DNA of 49,610 bases from an uncultured Oscillospiraceae bacterium (GTDB lineage Bacteria; Bacillota; Clostridia; Oscillospirales; Oscillospiraceae). The translations under genes were made by a program, and so were the position numbers. Of this stretch, positions 1-7,997 are shown piece after piece. Below the pieces are notes generated by a model that had not been told where the DNA came from, did not search any database, and was given only the letters and a program-made list of their open reading frames with translations. The stretch covers positions 1 through 49,610 of the forward strand of contig CAKUHV010000002.1 in the NCBI GenBank assembly GCA_934659445.1. The letters run 5' to 3'. The first letter of the stretch is position 1. Each line of letters begins with the position of its first letter.

Positions 1-345
1 AAGCTGCGGGCCACGCTGGAGGATCTGGCGGAGGTGTTTGGGCCTGATCGCCCGGTTTCCCTGTGCCGGGAGCTGACCAAGCTCCACGAGGAGATCATCC
101 GCACCACTCTCGGGGGCGCTGTGGAGCGCTTCCGGGACGGAGAGCCCCGGGGGGAGTTTGTGCTGGTGGTCCGGGGGGCGGAGCCCACAGAGCAGGAGGA
201 GGCCACTCTGGAGGACGGCCTGCGGCTGGTCCGGCGCTTGCAGGAGCAGGAGGGCCTGTCCCTGCGGGACAGTGTGAAGCGGGCGGCCAGAGAGCTGCAT
301 CTGTCCCGCAACGATCTGTACGATCTGGTCATCCGCGGCGAGTAA
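1..345 (+). CDS. rsmI: 16S rRNA (cytidine1402-2'-O)-methyltransferase, 3' end only
   Basis: The reading frame is open from the first base of the window and ends at TAA 343-345, so about 114 C-terminal residues are visible. RsmI is a SAM-dependent methylase that modifies C1402 in the decoding centre of 16S rRNA. The visible part matches the end of the family: a segment beginning CRELTKLHEEI, then a charged helical tail that ends in a small helix-turn-helix-like module (SLRDSVKRAARELHLSRNDL). The SAM-binding core lies upstream of the window. A strong bidirectional terminator follows, so this gene closes its transcription unit and meets abrB tail to tail. The identification rests on this C-terminal part alone. 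Confidence 0.85.
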   Translation, partial: KLRATLEDLAEVFGPDRPVSLCRELTKLHEEIIRTTLGGAVERFRDGEPRGEFVLVVRGAEPTEQEEATLEDGLRLVRRLQEQEGLSLRDSVKRAARELHLSRNDLYDLVIRGE

Positions 346-368
346 GCCGCACAACAGGATCAAAAAAT

Positions 369-401
369 CGGCATGACCGGGTTTCGGTCATGCCGCTTTT
401 T
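369..401 (+). terminator. Bidirectional rho-independent terminator between rsmI and abrB
   Basis: A perfect 10-bp stem (369-378 with 386-395) with a 7-base loop is followed by CTTTTT on the plus strand. On the minus strand the same stem is followed by a T-run (complement of the A-run at 362-367). It therefore serves both convergent genes. Confidence 0.9.
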
Positions 402-423
402 ATATATTATCGCACCGCGGGGC

Positions 424-675
424 TTACGCCTCGGCCTCCTGAAGGGCTTTGATGCAGCGTGTGCACACGTTTTTGCCCCGGTAAGAGATCACATCCTGGG
501 CGTCGTCGCAGAAAATGCAGGCGGGCTGATACTTTTTCAGGACAATGGAGGCTCCGTCCATATAAATTTCAAGAGAGTCCTTTTCCGCAATGTCCAGTGT
601 GCGGCGCAATTCGATGGGCAGGACGATGCGGCCCAACTCATCCACTTTACGGACGATGCCTGTAGATTTCAACAC
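424..675 (-). CDS. abrB: AbrB/SpoVT-family transition-state regulator
   Basis: An 83-residue protein. The N-terminal half is a classic AbrB swapped-hairpin DNA-binding domain (STGIVRKVDELGRIVLP, then IELRRTLDI). The C-terminal part carries two C-x2-C pairs (CIFC near residues 53-56 and CTRC near 71-74) that could bind a metal. The start is GTG 675 with an AAAGGA ribosome site just upstream; the open frame continues much further upstream but has no homology there. In spore formers this family represses stationary-phase and sporulation genes and acts as a DNA-binding dimer or tetramer. A perfect-consensus promoter lies about 100 bases upstream. Whether it is a true AbrB orthologue or a close paralogue cannot be told from the sequence. 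Confidence 0.88.
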   Translation of the reverse strand: MLKSTGIVRKVDELGRIVLPIELRRTLDIAEKDSLEIYMDGASIVLKKYQPACIFCDDAQDVISYRGKNVCTRCIKALQEAEA

Positions 676-745
676 GATCAGATCCTTTCTCTTCGTCGGC
701 ACGGGTATCGAGCATTGGCCGGGAAATAACCAAGCCAGTTCGTCC

Positions 746-774
746 ATTATACAGAGACAATTTGTTTCTGTCAA
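746..774 (-). promoter_or_regulatory. Sigma-A promoter of abrB
   Basis: On the minus strand: -35 TTGACA (769-774), exactly 17 bases, -10 TATAAT (746-751). Both hexamers match consensus fully. The expected start near 739 gives a leader of about 64 bases. Confidence 0.88.
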
Positions 775-954
775 TGCAATATAAAGATAATCCGGCGAAT
801 TTCCGGAAAAATTTTTGTGGTGCAACCATTTGAGGGATAAATTTAGCATAAAGACACCGTTAAGAAACAGGGCAAAAAGCTGGGTATGTTCTCTCCGTCC
901 GGGCCGTATATATAGAATATCCGGGCAGAGCCCGGCGGAAGGGGAGGGCGCGCG

Positions 955-1533
955 GTGGCGATGTCGGTGCTTTGGACGGGGATGGCTGCGGCGGCGGTGC
1001 TGTGCGGACTGGCGGCCGGGCAGGGGCGGCAGGTGGCGGCAGCGGTCTTTGAGGGGGCCTCCGCTGCGGTGCAGCTGTGTCTTGCGCTTGCGGGGCCTCT
1101 GTGCCTTTGGTCGGGCGTGATGGAGGTCATGAGCCAGTGCGGTCTGGCCGACGGGCTGTCCCGACTGCTGCGGCCCGTGCTGCTGCGGCTGTATCCGGGA
1201 CTGCGGGGGGACAGAGACACCATGCAGGCCCTGTCTGCCAACGTGTCCGCAAATCTGCTGGGGCTGGGCAGCGCGGCCACTCCCATGGGACTTCAGGCCG
1301 CAAAGGGAATGGCGGAGCGCTCGCCCGGGCGGGCCAGCGACGAGCTTTGCCTGCTGGTGGTGTGCAACTCGGCCTCCATCCAGCTGCTGCCCACCACGGC
1401 GGCGGCGGTGCGGGGGGCGGCGGGCAGCGTGGCTCCCTTTGATATCCTGCCGGCGGTGTGGCTGGCCTCTGCCCTGTCGGTGGGGGTGGGGATCGCGGCC
1501 TGCAAGCTGCTGGCCCGGGTGTGGAGGAATTGA
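955..1533 (+). CDS. spmA: Spore maturation protein A (integral membrane)
   Basis: 192 residues, almost entirely hydrophobic. SpmA and SpmB are paired membrane proteins needed for proper dehydration of the spore core; their biochemical role is unsettled, and they belong to the Gate-domain (nucleoside transporter-like) membrane family. The recognisable stretch is SANVSANLLGLGSAATPMG near residues 92-110, followed by CLLVVCNSASIQLLPTT, both typical of the family. The start is GTG 955 with a purine-rich ribosome site (about 937-947); ATG 961 two codons later is the alternative. The stop is one base before the spmB start, so the two are translationally coupled. No clear sigma-A promoter precedes it; in Bacillus subtilis the pair is expressed by mother-cell sigma-E. 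Confidence 0.9.
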   Translation: MAMSVLWTGMAAAAVLCGLAAGQGRQVAAAVFEGASAAVQLCLALAGPLCLWSGVMEVMSQCGLADGLSRLLRPVLLRLYPGLRGDRDTMQALSANVSANLLGLGSAATPMGLQAAKGMAERSPGRASDELCLLVVCNSASIQLLPTTAAAVRGAAGSVAPFDILPAVWLASALSVGVGIAACKLLARVWRN

Positions 1534-1534
1534 A

Positions 1535-2062
1535 ATGGCAGATTTGCTGACCCAGCTGACGGTGCCCCTGATCCTGTGCGGCGTAGCTCTGTACGCCAGC
1601 GGAAGGCGGGTGGACGTATACGCCGCGCTGGTGCGCGGGGCGGCAAAGGGGCTGGATACGGTGATGGGCATTGTGCCGTCGCTGACGGCCCTGCTCACGG
1701 CGGTGTATATGCTGCGGGCCTCCGGAGCGGTGGAGCTGGCGGCTGACCTGCTGGGGCCGGCAATGGAACGGGTGGGGCTGCCCGCCCAGCTGCTGCCCCT
1801 GATGCTGGTGCGGCCCATCAGCGGCTCGGCCGCCCTTGGGGTGGGGGCTGAGTTGATGGAAAACTGGGGCCCGGACTCCTATGTGGGCCGGGTGGCGGCG
1901 GTGATGCTGGGCTCTACCGAGACCACCTTTTATACCATTGCCGTCTATTTCGGCGCCGCCGGGGTCAGCCGCACACGATACGCCATTCCCGCCGCCCTGT
2001 GTGCCGACGGGGTCGGTTTTCTGGCCTCCGCCTGGGCCGTGCGTCTGCTGTTCGGGACATGA
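1535..2062 (+). CDS. spmB: Spore maturation protein B (integral membrane)
   Basis: 175 residues, hydrophobic, with the family signature RPISGSAALGVGAELME and then GSTETTFYTIAVYFGAAGV. It is the partner of SpmA. ATG 1535 was chosen because GGAGG sits 9 bases upstream inside the end of spmA; the open frame upstream of it is just spmA read in another frame. The length is normal for the family. A hairpin follows the stop, so spmA-spmB looks like a two-gene unit. Confidence 0.92.
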   Translation: MADLLTQLTVPLILCGVALYASGRRVDVYAALVRGAAKGLDTVMGIVPSLTALLTAVYMLRASGAVELAADLLGPAMERVGLPAQLLPLMLVRPISGSAALGVGAELMENWGPDSYVGRVAAVMLGSTETTFYTIAVYFGAAGVSRTRYAIPAALCADGVGFLASAWAVRLLFGT

Positions 2063-2070
2063 GAGACATG

Positions 2071-2106
2071 AACAGCGTCCTGTTCACATGAACAGGGCGC
2101 TGTTTT
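2071..2106 (+). terminator. Probable terminator after spmB
   Basis: A 15-bp stem with one G-U pair (2071-2085 with 2090-2104) and a 4-base loop, followed only by a short T-stretch. It sits between spmB and the converging DUF1576 gene. The T-tract is weak. Confidence 0.6.
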
Positions 2107-2110
2107 GCGG

Positions 2111-3469
2111 TTACTCGTCCTTTTCCTCAACGATCTCATGGCGATCGGGGGGCATGACGGGGGAGTCGTTCTCCAGATTTTCGAACAGGTCGCCATCCTG
2201 AAGCATAGGCTTGCGGTGCCTGGCGATGGCGATGAGCAGGGGATAGAGCACGATGGCCACCATGCCGCCGGAAAAGCCGTTGTTGTACAGGTTCATCCCC
2301 GCCACCGGCGTGCTGGTAAACAGCACCACCGAGGAGTGGAGAAAGCCCGCCAGCACCCCGTAGATCCAGCCGAAGTAGCCGGAGATGGGGGCAAGGGTGG
2401 TGCAGAACAGACAGGCCAGCTGTACCGAGGGGTCAGACAGCTTCCAGTGCATCAGAGCGCTGCCCAGAAAAACGCCGCCCATAACGGGAATGATGTTCCG
2501 CGCGTGCTTGCCGAAGGCGGAAAAGCCCATGATGGTCAGAATACCGCCGATGGTGGGTCCGTTCAGATCGCCCCCGCCCAGAAGGATGAAGGCGACCCCG
2601 ATCAGACCGTTGACCCCGGTGTTGATCAGCACGGGGGCGGGACCAAACATACGCAGATAGTCGCTGGGGGCGCGGCCGCTGGTGTTCAGCAGCATCCGGT
2701 AGCCGGCCCAGGCCGCCCACACGGGGATCCGGCACAGCAGCAGACCGCACAGGATCAGCAGCAGGCAGAGGATGCCCAGCACCAGGGCAAAGGTCAGGTT
2801 ATAGCCGCTGGCCCAGCGGTATTTGGTCTCCGGCGTGGCGCCGAAGCCGCTCATAAGGGGCACGCAGATGAAGGCCACCAGCCCGCAGGCGAAGCCCACG
2901 TTGTACAGATTCATGCCGTTCTGGATGCGGTAAGTGTAGGCAGCCAGGGGGGCCATGATATAGCCGATGACGATGCCCACGATGATGCCCAACGGGACGC
3001 TGCCCCAGCCGTTGTCCAGAGCGATATAGCTGATCACCGGGGACAGGGCGGTGGCCATCAGGCCGATACCTACATAGCTGCCGTAGGGCTCCTTCCTGGA
3101 CACGGGGTACAGCCAGGAGCCCAGAAGGATGGGCCAGATGTTCAGGTAGTTCTTGCCGAACAGGGAAAAGCCGGACATCAGTCCCACCTCTACCAGCGTC
3201 ATGCCGTTCAGTGTGTCTCCGGACAGGCGCAGCAGCACCAGGGATATGGCGGTGACCAGGGCGGAGTTGACCAGAGCGGCCCCCGGACCGGCCACCATGA
3301 AGTAGTCGGTGATCAGCGCGTCTTCGGTCATAACGATGGTGACCAGACCCTTTGCGATGTTCTTTGGGGTGTCCAGAGCGAAGCCCAGCAGAGCCAGACA
3401 GACGGTAAAGATCCAGAGGTAGTTCAGCAGGGTATCGTATCTTGCGTGGCGTGGGGCGGCATGATCCAT
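2111..3469 (-). CDS. DUF1576-type polytopic membrane protein with two internal repeats
   Basis: 452 residues with many membrane spans and an acidic cytoplasmic tail (from about residue 420). I recognise it as the DUF1576 family, which has no assigned function. The protein is an internal duplication: (T/S)DY..GP..LVN at 54-68 recurs at 269-283; GFSLFGKNYLNIWPILLG (100-117) recurs as GFSAFGKHARNIIPVMGG (315-332); GMNLYNVGFACGLVA (185-199) recurs as GMNLYNNGFSGGMVA (391-405). A two-repeat fold of this type is common in transporters, so transport is a reasonable inference only. ATG 3469 has GAAAGGAG upstream. It lies 16 bases after ribF on the same strand, so the two are probably cotranscribed. 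Confidence 0.8.
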   Translation of the reverse strand: MDHAAPRHARYDTLLNYLWIFTVCLALLGFALDTPKNIAKGLVTIVMTEDALITDYFMVAGPGAALVNSALVTAISLVLLRLSGDTLNGMTLVEVGLMSGFSLFGKNYLNIWPILLGSWLYPVSRKEPYGSYVGIGLMATALSPVISYIALDNGWGSVPLGIIVGIVIGYIMAPLAAYTYRIQNGMNLYNVGFACGLVAFICVPLMSGFGATPETKYRWASGYNLTFALVLGILCLLLILCGLLLCRIPVWAAWAGYRMLLNTSGRAPSDYLRMFGPAPVLINTGVNGLIGVAFILLGGGDLNGPTIGGILTIMGFSAFGKHARNIIPVMGGVFLGSALMHWKLSDPSVQLACLFCTTLAPISGYFGWIYGVLAGFLHSSVVLFTSTPVAGMNLYNNGFSGGMVAIVLYPLLIAIARHRKPMLQDGDLFENLENDSPVMPPDRHEIVEEKDE

Positions 3470-3485
3470 TGGCAGGGCTCTCCTT

Positions 3486-4403
3486 TCAGGTTCGGGGGGT
3501 CGTCAGCCGGGAGAAATACTCCCGCGTCTGCCGGGCGTTGTGGGCGATCTCGTCGGAAAGGGCCTGAAGGGAGGGAAATTTCCGCTCTCCCCGCAGGCGG
3601 TGGAAGAACTCCATGCGCAGCGGCTGGCCGTACAGATCGCCGCTGAAGTCCAGAATAAAGCCCTCTACGGTCACCCTGCCGTCGTTGTCCCGGACTGTGG
3701 GGCGCACCCCCACATTGGTCACCGCCATGCGGCACTGATCCTCAAAATGGACCATGGTGGCGTAGACGCCGAAGGCGGGCACGATCACCTGATCCGGGAT
3801 GGACAGGTTCACGGTGGGAAAGCCAAGAGCGGAGGAGCCGATGTGCTTGCCGTGGCCCACCTGCCCGCTCAGGATATGGGGGTGACCCAAAAACTGCACG
3901 GCGCGCTCCATCTCCCCCTGTGCGATCAAAGTGCGGATATAGGTGGAGGAGACGGTGATGCCGTCCTGTACCACGGGGCTGATGATGTCGCAGCCGATGC
4001 CCAGCTCCTGACATTTCTCCTTCAGCCGCTGGGGATTTCCCTTGCCCATGTAGCCAAAGTGAAAATCGTGGCCGGCCACCACATGGATCACCCCCAGATC
4101 ATGCACCAGATACTGGACGATAAAGTCCTGCCAGTCCATGCGCTGCATGGCGTCGAAGGAGGCCACGACGACCTCCTCAATGCCGTAGTAGTGCCGCATC
4201 AGCCAGATGCGGTCCTCCACTGTGGACAGCAGGGGGACGGGCTGTCCGGTGATCACGGCGGTGGGGCTGCGGTCAAAGGTAAAGGCGGCGGCCACTGCAC
4301 CCGTACGCCCGGCTGCGGCCTTTACAGCCTTCATCAGCTGGCCGTGGCCCGTGTGGACCCCGTCAAAAAAGCCCAGGGCAATGACTCGTTTGGTGTTGGT
4401 CAC
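3486..4403 (-). CDS. ribF: Bifunctional riboflavin kinase / FAD synthetase
   Basis: 305 residues, the normal size. RibF phosphorylates riboflavin to FMN and then adenylylates FMN to FAD. The N-terminal adenylyltransferase domain shows the nucleotide-binding motif GFFDGVHTGHGQLM and later SSTYIRTLI. The C-terminal riboflavin kinase domain shows GFPTVNL, YATMVHF and the closing FFHRLRGERKFPSL. The start is GTG 4403, set by AAGGAGA seven bases upstream; the longer open frame runs back through the infB terminator and is not coding. It is separated from infB by a terminator, so it needs its own promoter or read-through. I could not find a convincing promoter in 4404-4460. Confidence 0.95.
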   Translation of the reverse strand: MTNTKRVIALGFFDGVHTGHGQLMKAVKAAAGRTGAVAAAFTFDRSPTAVITGQPVPLLSTVEDRIWLMRHYYGIEEVVVASFDAMQRMDWQDFIVQYLVHDLGVIHVVAGHDFHFGYMGKGNPQRLKEKCQELGIGCDIISPVVQDGITVSSTYIRTLIAQGEMERAVQFLGHPHILSGQVGHGKHIGSSALGFPTVNLSIPDQVIVPAFGVYATMVHFEDQCRMAVTNVGVRPTVRDNDGRVTVEGFILDFSGDLYGQPLRMEFFHRLRGERKFPSLQALSDEIAHNARQTREYFSRLTTPRT

Positions 4404-4460
4404 GATAATATCTCCTTGAAAACAGAATTCGCGTAATCGTCTCTCCGGGACGGGCAGAAA

Positions 4461-4499
4461 AGGAAAAGCGTGGGCGGGCGTATCCGCCCGCCCACGCTT
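4461..4499 (-). terminator. Terminator of the rimP-infB operon
   Basis: A perfect 15-bp GC-rich stem (4466-4480 with 4485-4499), 4-base loop, followed on the minus strand by TTCCTTTTC. It lies between infB and ribF. Confidence 0.88.
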
Positions 4500-4504
4500 A
4501 GGGG

Positions 4505-4582
4505 TTATGCTTCGTCCTTGCAATCTTCGCACCGCTTCATCCGGCTTACGCCGGACATCCGCTTTGCTCCGTTGCTCGTCAT
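4505..4582 (-). other. Structured intergenic element with a possible 25-residue peptide ORF
   Basis: Between infB and its terminator lies about 120 bases made of short hairpins: a 9-bp stem (around 4583-4617), a GTAA-capped stem of six pairs (about 4541-4556) and several GC-rich micro-stems. Read on the minus strand it contains an ORF from ATG 4582 to TAA 4505 that begins MTSNGAKRMSGVS and ends CEDCKDEA. There is no Shine-Dalgarno sequence, so translation is doubtful, and the regular spacing of near-repeated GNAAGC motifs points to RNA or DNA structure. I know of no function. Confidence 0.35.
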
Positions 4583-4629
4583 GGCCGAAACAGACCCGCT
4601 TCGCTGGGCTCTGTTTCGGTTTTGGAAAC

Positions 4630-7035
4630 TTAGACTTCGATCTGCTCCATGAGGAAGGCTTCGATGATATCGCCCTCCTTGATGTCCTGGAACTTCTCAA
4701 AGGTGATGCCGCATTCGTAGCCGGCGGCGACCTCTTTCACACTGTCCTTGAAGCGCTGGAGGGAGGCGATGGCGCCGTCGTAAATGACGATGTTGTCCCG
4801 CAGCAGACGCATCTGGGCGCCCCGCTGCATCTTGCCGTCCAGCACGTAGCAGCCGGCCACCATGCCCACGCCGGTGATGCGGAACACATTGCGCACCTCG
4901 GCACGGCCCAGCTCCACTTCCTTGAACTTGGGGGCCAGCATGCCCTTCATGGCGGCCTCGACCTCGTTGATGGCGTCGTAGATGACCCGGTACATCCGCA
5001 TGTCCACCTTGGTGCGGGCGGCGGTGTCCTTGGCGTTGGCGTCGGGGCGGACGTTGAAGCCCACGATGATGGCGCCGGAGGTGGCGGCCAGGGTGACGTC
5101 GCTTTCCGTGATGGCGCCCACGGCGCAGTGGATGACCCGGACCCGGACCTCGTCGTTGGACAGCTTCTCCAGGCTGGCCTTCACGGCCTCGGCGGAGCCC
5201 TGGACGTCGGCCTTGACGATGATGTTCAGGGTCTTCATCTCGCCGGCCTGGATCTGGCTGAACAGATCCTCCAGAGTGACCTTGCCGGTGGGGGCGTTGG
5301 CAGCGGCCTTCTGGTCGTGCTTGCGCTGCTCCACCAGCTCGCGGGCCATGCGCTCGTCAGCCACGGCGTGGAAGTCGTCGCCCGCGCCGGGCACCTCGCC
5401 CATGCCGATGATCTCAACGGGGACGGAGGGGCCGGCCTCGGTCAGCTTCTTGCCCCGGGCGTCGGTCATGGCGCGGACACGGCCCACGGCGGTGCCGGCG
5501 ATGATGATGTCCCCCTGCTTCAGGGTGCCGTTCTGTACCAGCAGAGTGGCCACGGGGCCGCGGCCCTTGTCCAGCCGGGCCTCGATCACGGCGCCGGAGG
5601 CGGCCCGGTTGGGGTTGGCCTTCAGCTCGCGCATTTCGGCGGTGAGCACCACCATGTCCAGCAGGTTGTCGATGCCCATGCCCGTCTTGGCGGAGATGGG
5701 GCAGATGATGGTGTCGCCGCCCCACTCCTCGGGCACCAGCTCATACTCGGTGAGCTGCTGCATGATGCGGTCGGGGTTGGCGGTGGGCTTATCCATCTTG
5801 TTAATGGCCACGATGATGGGAATCTCGGCGGCCTTGGCGTGGTTGATGGACTCCACAGTCTGGGGCATGATGCCGTCGTCGGCGGCCACCACCAGAATGG
5901 CGATATCGGTGATCATGGCGCCGCGGGCACGCATGGCGGTAAATGCCTCGTGGCCCGGGGTGTCCAGGAAGGTAACGGGGTTGCCGTGGACGTCCACCTG
6001 ATAGGCGCCGATGTGCTGGGTGATGCCGCCGGCCTCGCCGGAGACCACGTTGGCGTGGCGGATATAGTCCAGCAGAGAGGTCTTGCCGTGGTCCACGTGG
6101 CCCATGACCACCACCACGGGGGCGCGGGGCACCAGATCCTCGGCCTTGTCCTCGCTGGCGTCGATGAGCTTCTCCTCGATGGTGACGATGACTTCCTTCT
6201 CCACCTTGCAGCCCAGCTCCTCGGCCACAAAGGCGGCGGTGTCGTAGTCGATGATCTGGCTGAGAGAGGCCATCACGCCGTTCTTCATCAGGCACTTGAC
6301 TACCTCGGCGCCGGTCTTCTTCATGCGGCTGGCCAGCTCGCCCACGGAGATCTCGTCGGGGATGAGCACCTTGACGGGGGCCTTCTTGGCGATCTCCAGC
6401 TGCAGACGGCGCAGACGGTCCTGCTCCTCCTGTCTGCGCTTGCTGCCGAAGGAGCCGGCCTGACGGCCGCCCCGCTGGCGCTGGGCGTTGCGGCCCTGGA
6501 ACTTCTGCTTGCCGCCACGGTCCTGAGTCTTCTCGCTGGTGAAGGACTCCAGCCGCTCGTCGTACTTGGCCAGGTTCACGTTGCCGCTGCCCCGGGTGTC
6601 CACCACCTTCTTTTCGGGCACGCGGGACATGGGCCTGGCCTGCTGGACAGGCTGGGCCTTTTTCTCCGTGCCATGGCGGGCGGGCTGGACGCTCTGCTGT
6701 CCCTGCTGGGGCTTTCCGGCGGCGGGGGGCTGAGGCTTGCCGGAAGACTGAACCGCCTTGGGGGCTGGCTTCTCCTCGGCCTTGGGGGCGGGAGCGGCCT
6801 GCTTGGCGGGGTCATGGTACACATCGGCATACACCGACTGAATGGAATCGATCTGGTTGTGCTGGGTCAGATACTCAAAGACGATGGACAGCTCCTGATT
6901 GGTCAGGGGCTGCATATGGTTCTTGGGAGGATGTCCATATTTGGTCAGGATGTCCATGATCTCCTGGGACTTAACTTCCTTGTTATCCTTCTTCAGATCC
7001 TTCGCCAGCTTGTGGATCGGATATTTCTGCATCAT
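4630..7035 (-). CDS. infB: Translation initiation factor IF-2
   Basis: 801 residues, within the family range. IF-2 is the GTPase that delivers initiator tRNA to the 30S subunit and promotes subunit joining. The order is: IF2N helical domain (residues 1-60, [10 protein letters not shown]), a low-complexity Ala/Pro/Lys/Gln linker (about 75-210), a second IF2N ([16 protein letters not shown]), the G domain with GHVDHGKTS (G1), DTPGHEAF (G3) and NKMDKP (G4), then the beta-barrel and C-terminal domains. Either of two adjacent ATG codons could start it; 7035 has GAGGTGG upstream. It is the last gene of the nusA operon and is followed by a structured element and a terminator. Confidence 0.97.
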   Translation of the reverse strand: MMQKYPIHKLAKDLKKDNKEVKSQEIMDILTKYGHPPKNHMQPLTNQELSIVFEYLTQHNQIDSIQSVYADVYHDPAKQAAPAPKAEEKPAPKAVQSSGKPQPPAAGKPQQGQQSVQPARHGTEKKAQPVQQARPMSRVPEKKVVDTRGSGNVNLAKYDERLESFTSEKTQDRGGKQKFQGRNAQRQRGGRQAGSFGSKRRQEEQDRLRRLQLEIAKKAPVKVLIPDEISVGELASRMKKTGAEVVKCLMKNGVMASLSQIIDYDTAAFVAEELGCKVEKEVIVTIEEKLIDASEDKAEDLVPRAPVVVVMGHVDHGKTSLLDYIRHANVVSGEAGGITQHIGAYQVDVHGNPVTFLDTPGHEAFTAMRARGAMITDIAILVVAADDGIMPQTVESINHAKAAEIPIIVAINKMDKPTANPDRIMQQLTEYELVPEEWGGDTIICPISAKTGMGIDNLLDMVVLTAEMRELKANPNRAASGAVIEARLDKGRGPVATLLVQNGTLKQGDIIIAGTAVGRVRAMTDARGKKLTEAGPSVPVEIIGMGEVPGAGDDFHAVADERMARELVEQRKHDQKAAANAPTGKVTLEDLFSQIQAGEMKTLNIIVKADVQGSAEAVKASLEKLSNDEVRVRVIHCAVGAITESDVTLAATSGAIIVGFNVRPDANAKDTAARTKVDMRMYRVIYDAINEVEAAMKGMLAPKFKEVELGRAEVRNVFRITGVGMVAGCYVLDGKMQRGAQMRLLRDNIVIYDGAIASLQRFKDSVKEVAAGYECGITFEKFQDIKEGDIIEAFLMEQIEV

Positions 7036-7056
7036 AGATTGAAGCCACCTCGTTTC

Positions 7057-7674
7057 TTAGGAATCATGCCGGAGCTTACCGGACAGGCGCCGGCCGCCGG
7101 GGCCGGATCTGGGGGGACGGGCGCTGCCGTCCGGGTGCTTGAAAGCCGAGGGGCCTGTGTGGGGCTTCTTCGGCGCGGGTCGTTTCTTGGCGGGGGAGGG
7201 GGGACGCTTTTCACCCTCCGCCTTCTGGGACGGCGGGGCGGCCCAGGGCTTGTGCCTGCCCTCCCGCAGGTTCTTTTCATGCTGCCGCTTCTCTTTTTGA
7301 CGCTGCAGGGAGCGGTCAGCTTTCTGCCGCAGCTGGGTGGCGGCAGGGCCGTAGCGGTCTGGGTCGCGGGCGGACAGCTTTTCCACAATGGAGGCCGCAA
7401 AGCCGGGGTCCGCCACAGCCAGCATGGCGCAGGAGGAACGGCCCAGCTGGACGCCCAGCTCCGCCTTTGTAAAGGGCAGCTGAAGGAACAGGACGTTCCC
7501 GGCTTCGCCGAAGTGGGCGGCCCGGCGGCAGGTGTTGGGGGCCGCATCCCGGGCCAGTAGCACCAGCCTGGCATGACGGGCGCGGCAGAGAGCACCCACC
7601 GGCTCCTCGCCGATCTCCAGCTTGCCGGCCTTATGGGCCAGACCGATCAGGCTGAGAATGGAGTCATTGGGCAT
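7057..7674 (-). CDS. ylxQ: YlxQ-type L7Ae-family RNA-binding protein with long basic tail
   Basis: 205 residues. The first 95 or so form the L7Ae/L30e/S12e fold (LSLIGLAHKAGKLEIGEEPV, then ARLVLLARDAAPNTC and TKAELGVQLGRSSCAMLAVAD), which binds kink-turn-like RNA. YlxQ is normally about 100 residues; here it is followed by about 110 residues rich in Lys, Arg and Pro with no predicted fold. The frame is continuous and ends normally 21 bases before infB, so the tail is part of the protein. The start ATG 7674 overlaps the end of ylxR by 11 bases. The family is a ribosome-associated accessory with no fixed role. Confidence 0.88.
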   Translation of the reverse strand: MPNDSILSLIGLAHKAGKLEIGEEPVGALCRARHARLVLLARDAAPNTCRRAAHFGEAGNVLFLQLPFTKAELGVQLGRSSCAMLAVADPGFAASIVEKLSARDPDRYGPAATQLRQKADRSLQRQKEKRQHEKNLREGRHKPWAAPPSQKAEGEKRPPSPAKKRPAPKKPHTGPSAFKHPDGSARPPRSGPGGRRLSGKLRHDS

Positions 7675-7942
7675 CTGCGGGCACCTCCTTCATCTGGTCC
7701 TCAAGAGCCTGCCAGACCTCGTCAGGCAGGGGGGCGGAGAAGGCGCGCTCCAAAGCCTTGGCCTTTCTGGCCCGCTTCAGACACTCCGGGTCGGGACACA
7801 CATAGGCCCCCCGACCGGGCAGCTTTCCTCTGAAGTCCAGACTGACTGCCCCCTCCGGCGAGCGGACCACCCGGATCAGCTCCTTTTTGGGCTTCATCTC
7901 CCGACAGCCTACGCACTGCCGCATGGGTACTTTCTTGGGCAT
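7664..7942 (-). CDS. ylxR: YlxR family (DUF448) RNA-binding protein
   Basis: 92 residues with the family hallmarks: MRQCVGCREMKPKKELIRVVR at 7-27 with its conserved C-x2-C pair, and GRGAYVCPDPECLKRA later, giving a second C-x4-C pair. YlxR is a small nucleic-acid-binding protein always found beside nusA; it has been linked to RNase P function and transcription control in other Firmicutes. It overlaps ylxQ by 11 bases, so the two are coupled. Confidence 0.93.
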   Translation of the reverse strand: MPKKVPMRQCVGCREMKPKKELIRVVRSPEGAVSLDFRGKLPGRGAYVCPDPECLKRARKAKALERAFSAPLPDEVWQALEDQMKEVPADAQ

Positions 7943-7997
7943 GTCACTCCCCCCTCTCTGAACATTTTAGATTAGAATGACTGCGGTCAAGACGGGA

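Noticed and set aside
841..954. Sigma-E promoter upstream of spmA
   Set aside because: Several AT-rich blocks (for example near 884-890 and 905-915) loosely resemble sigma-E boxes, but none matches both elements at proper spacing well enough to report.
4507..7560. A 1017-codon open frame on the plus strand opposite infB and ylxQ
   Set aside because: It is antisense to recognised genes, is dominated by Leu/Gly/His/Asp from reverse-complemented GC-rich codons, has no recognisable domain and no ribosome site.
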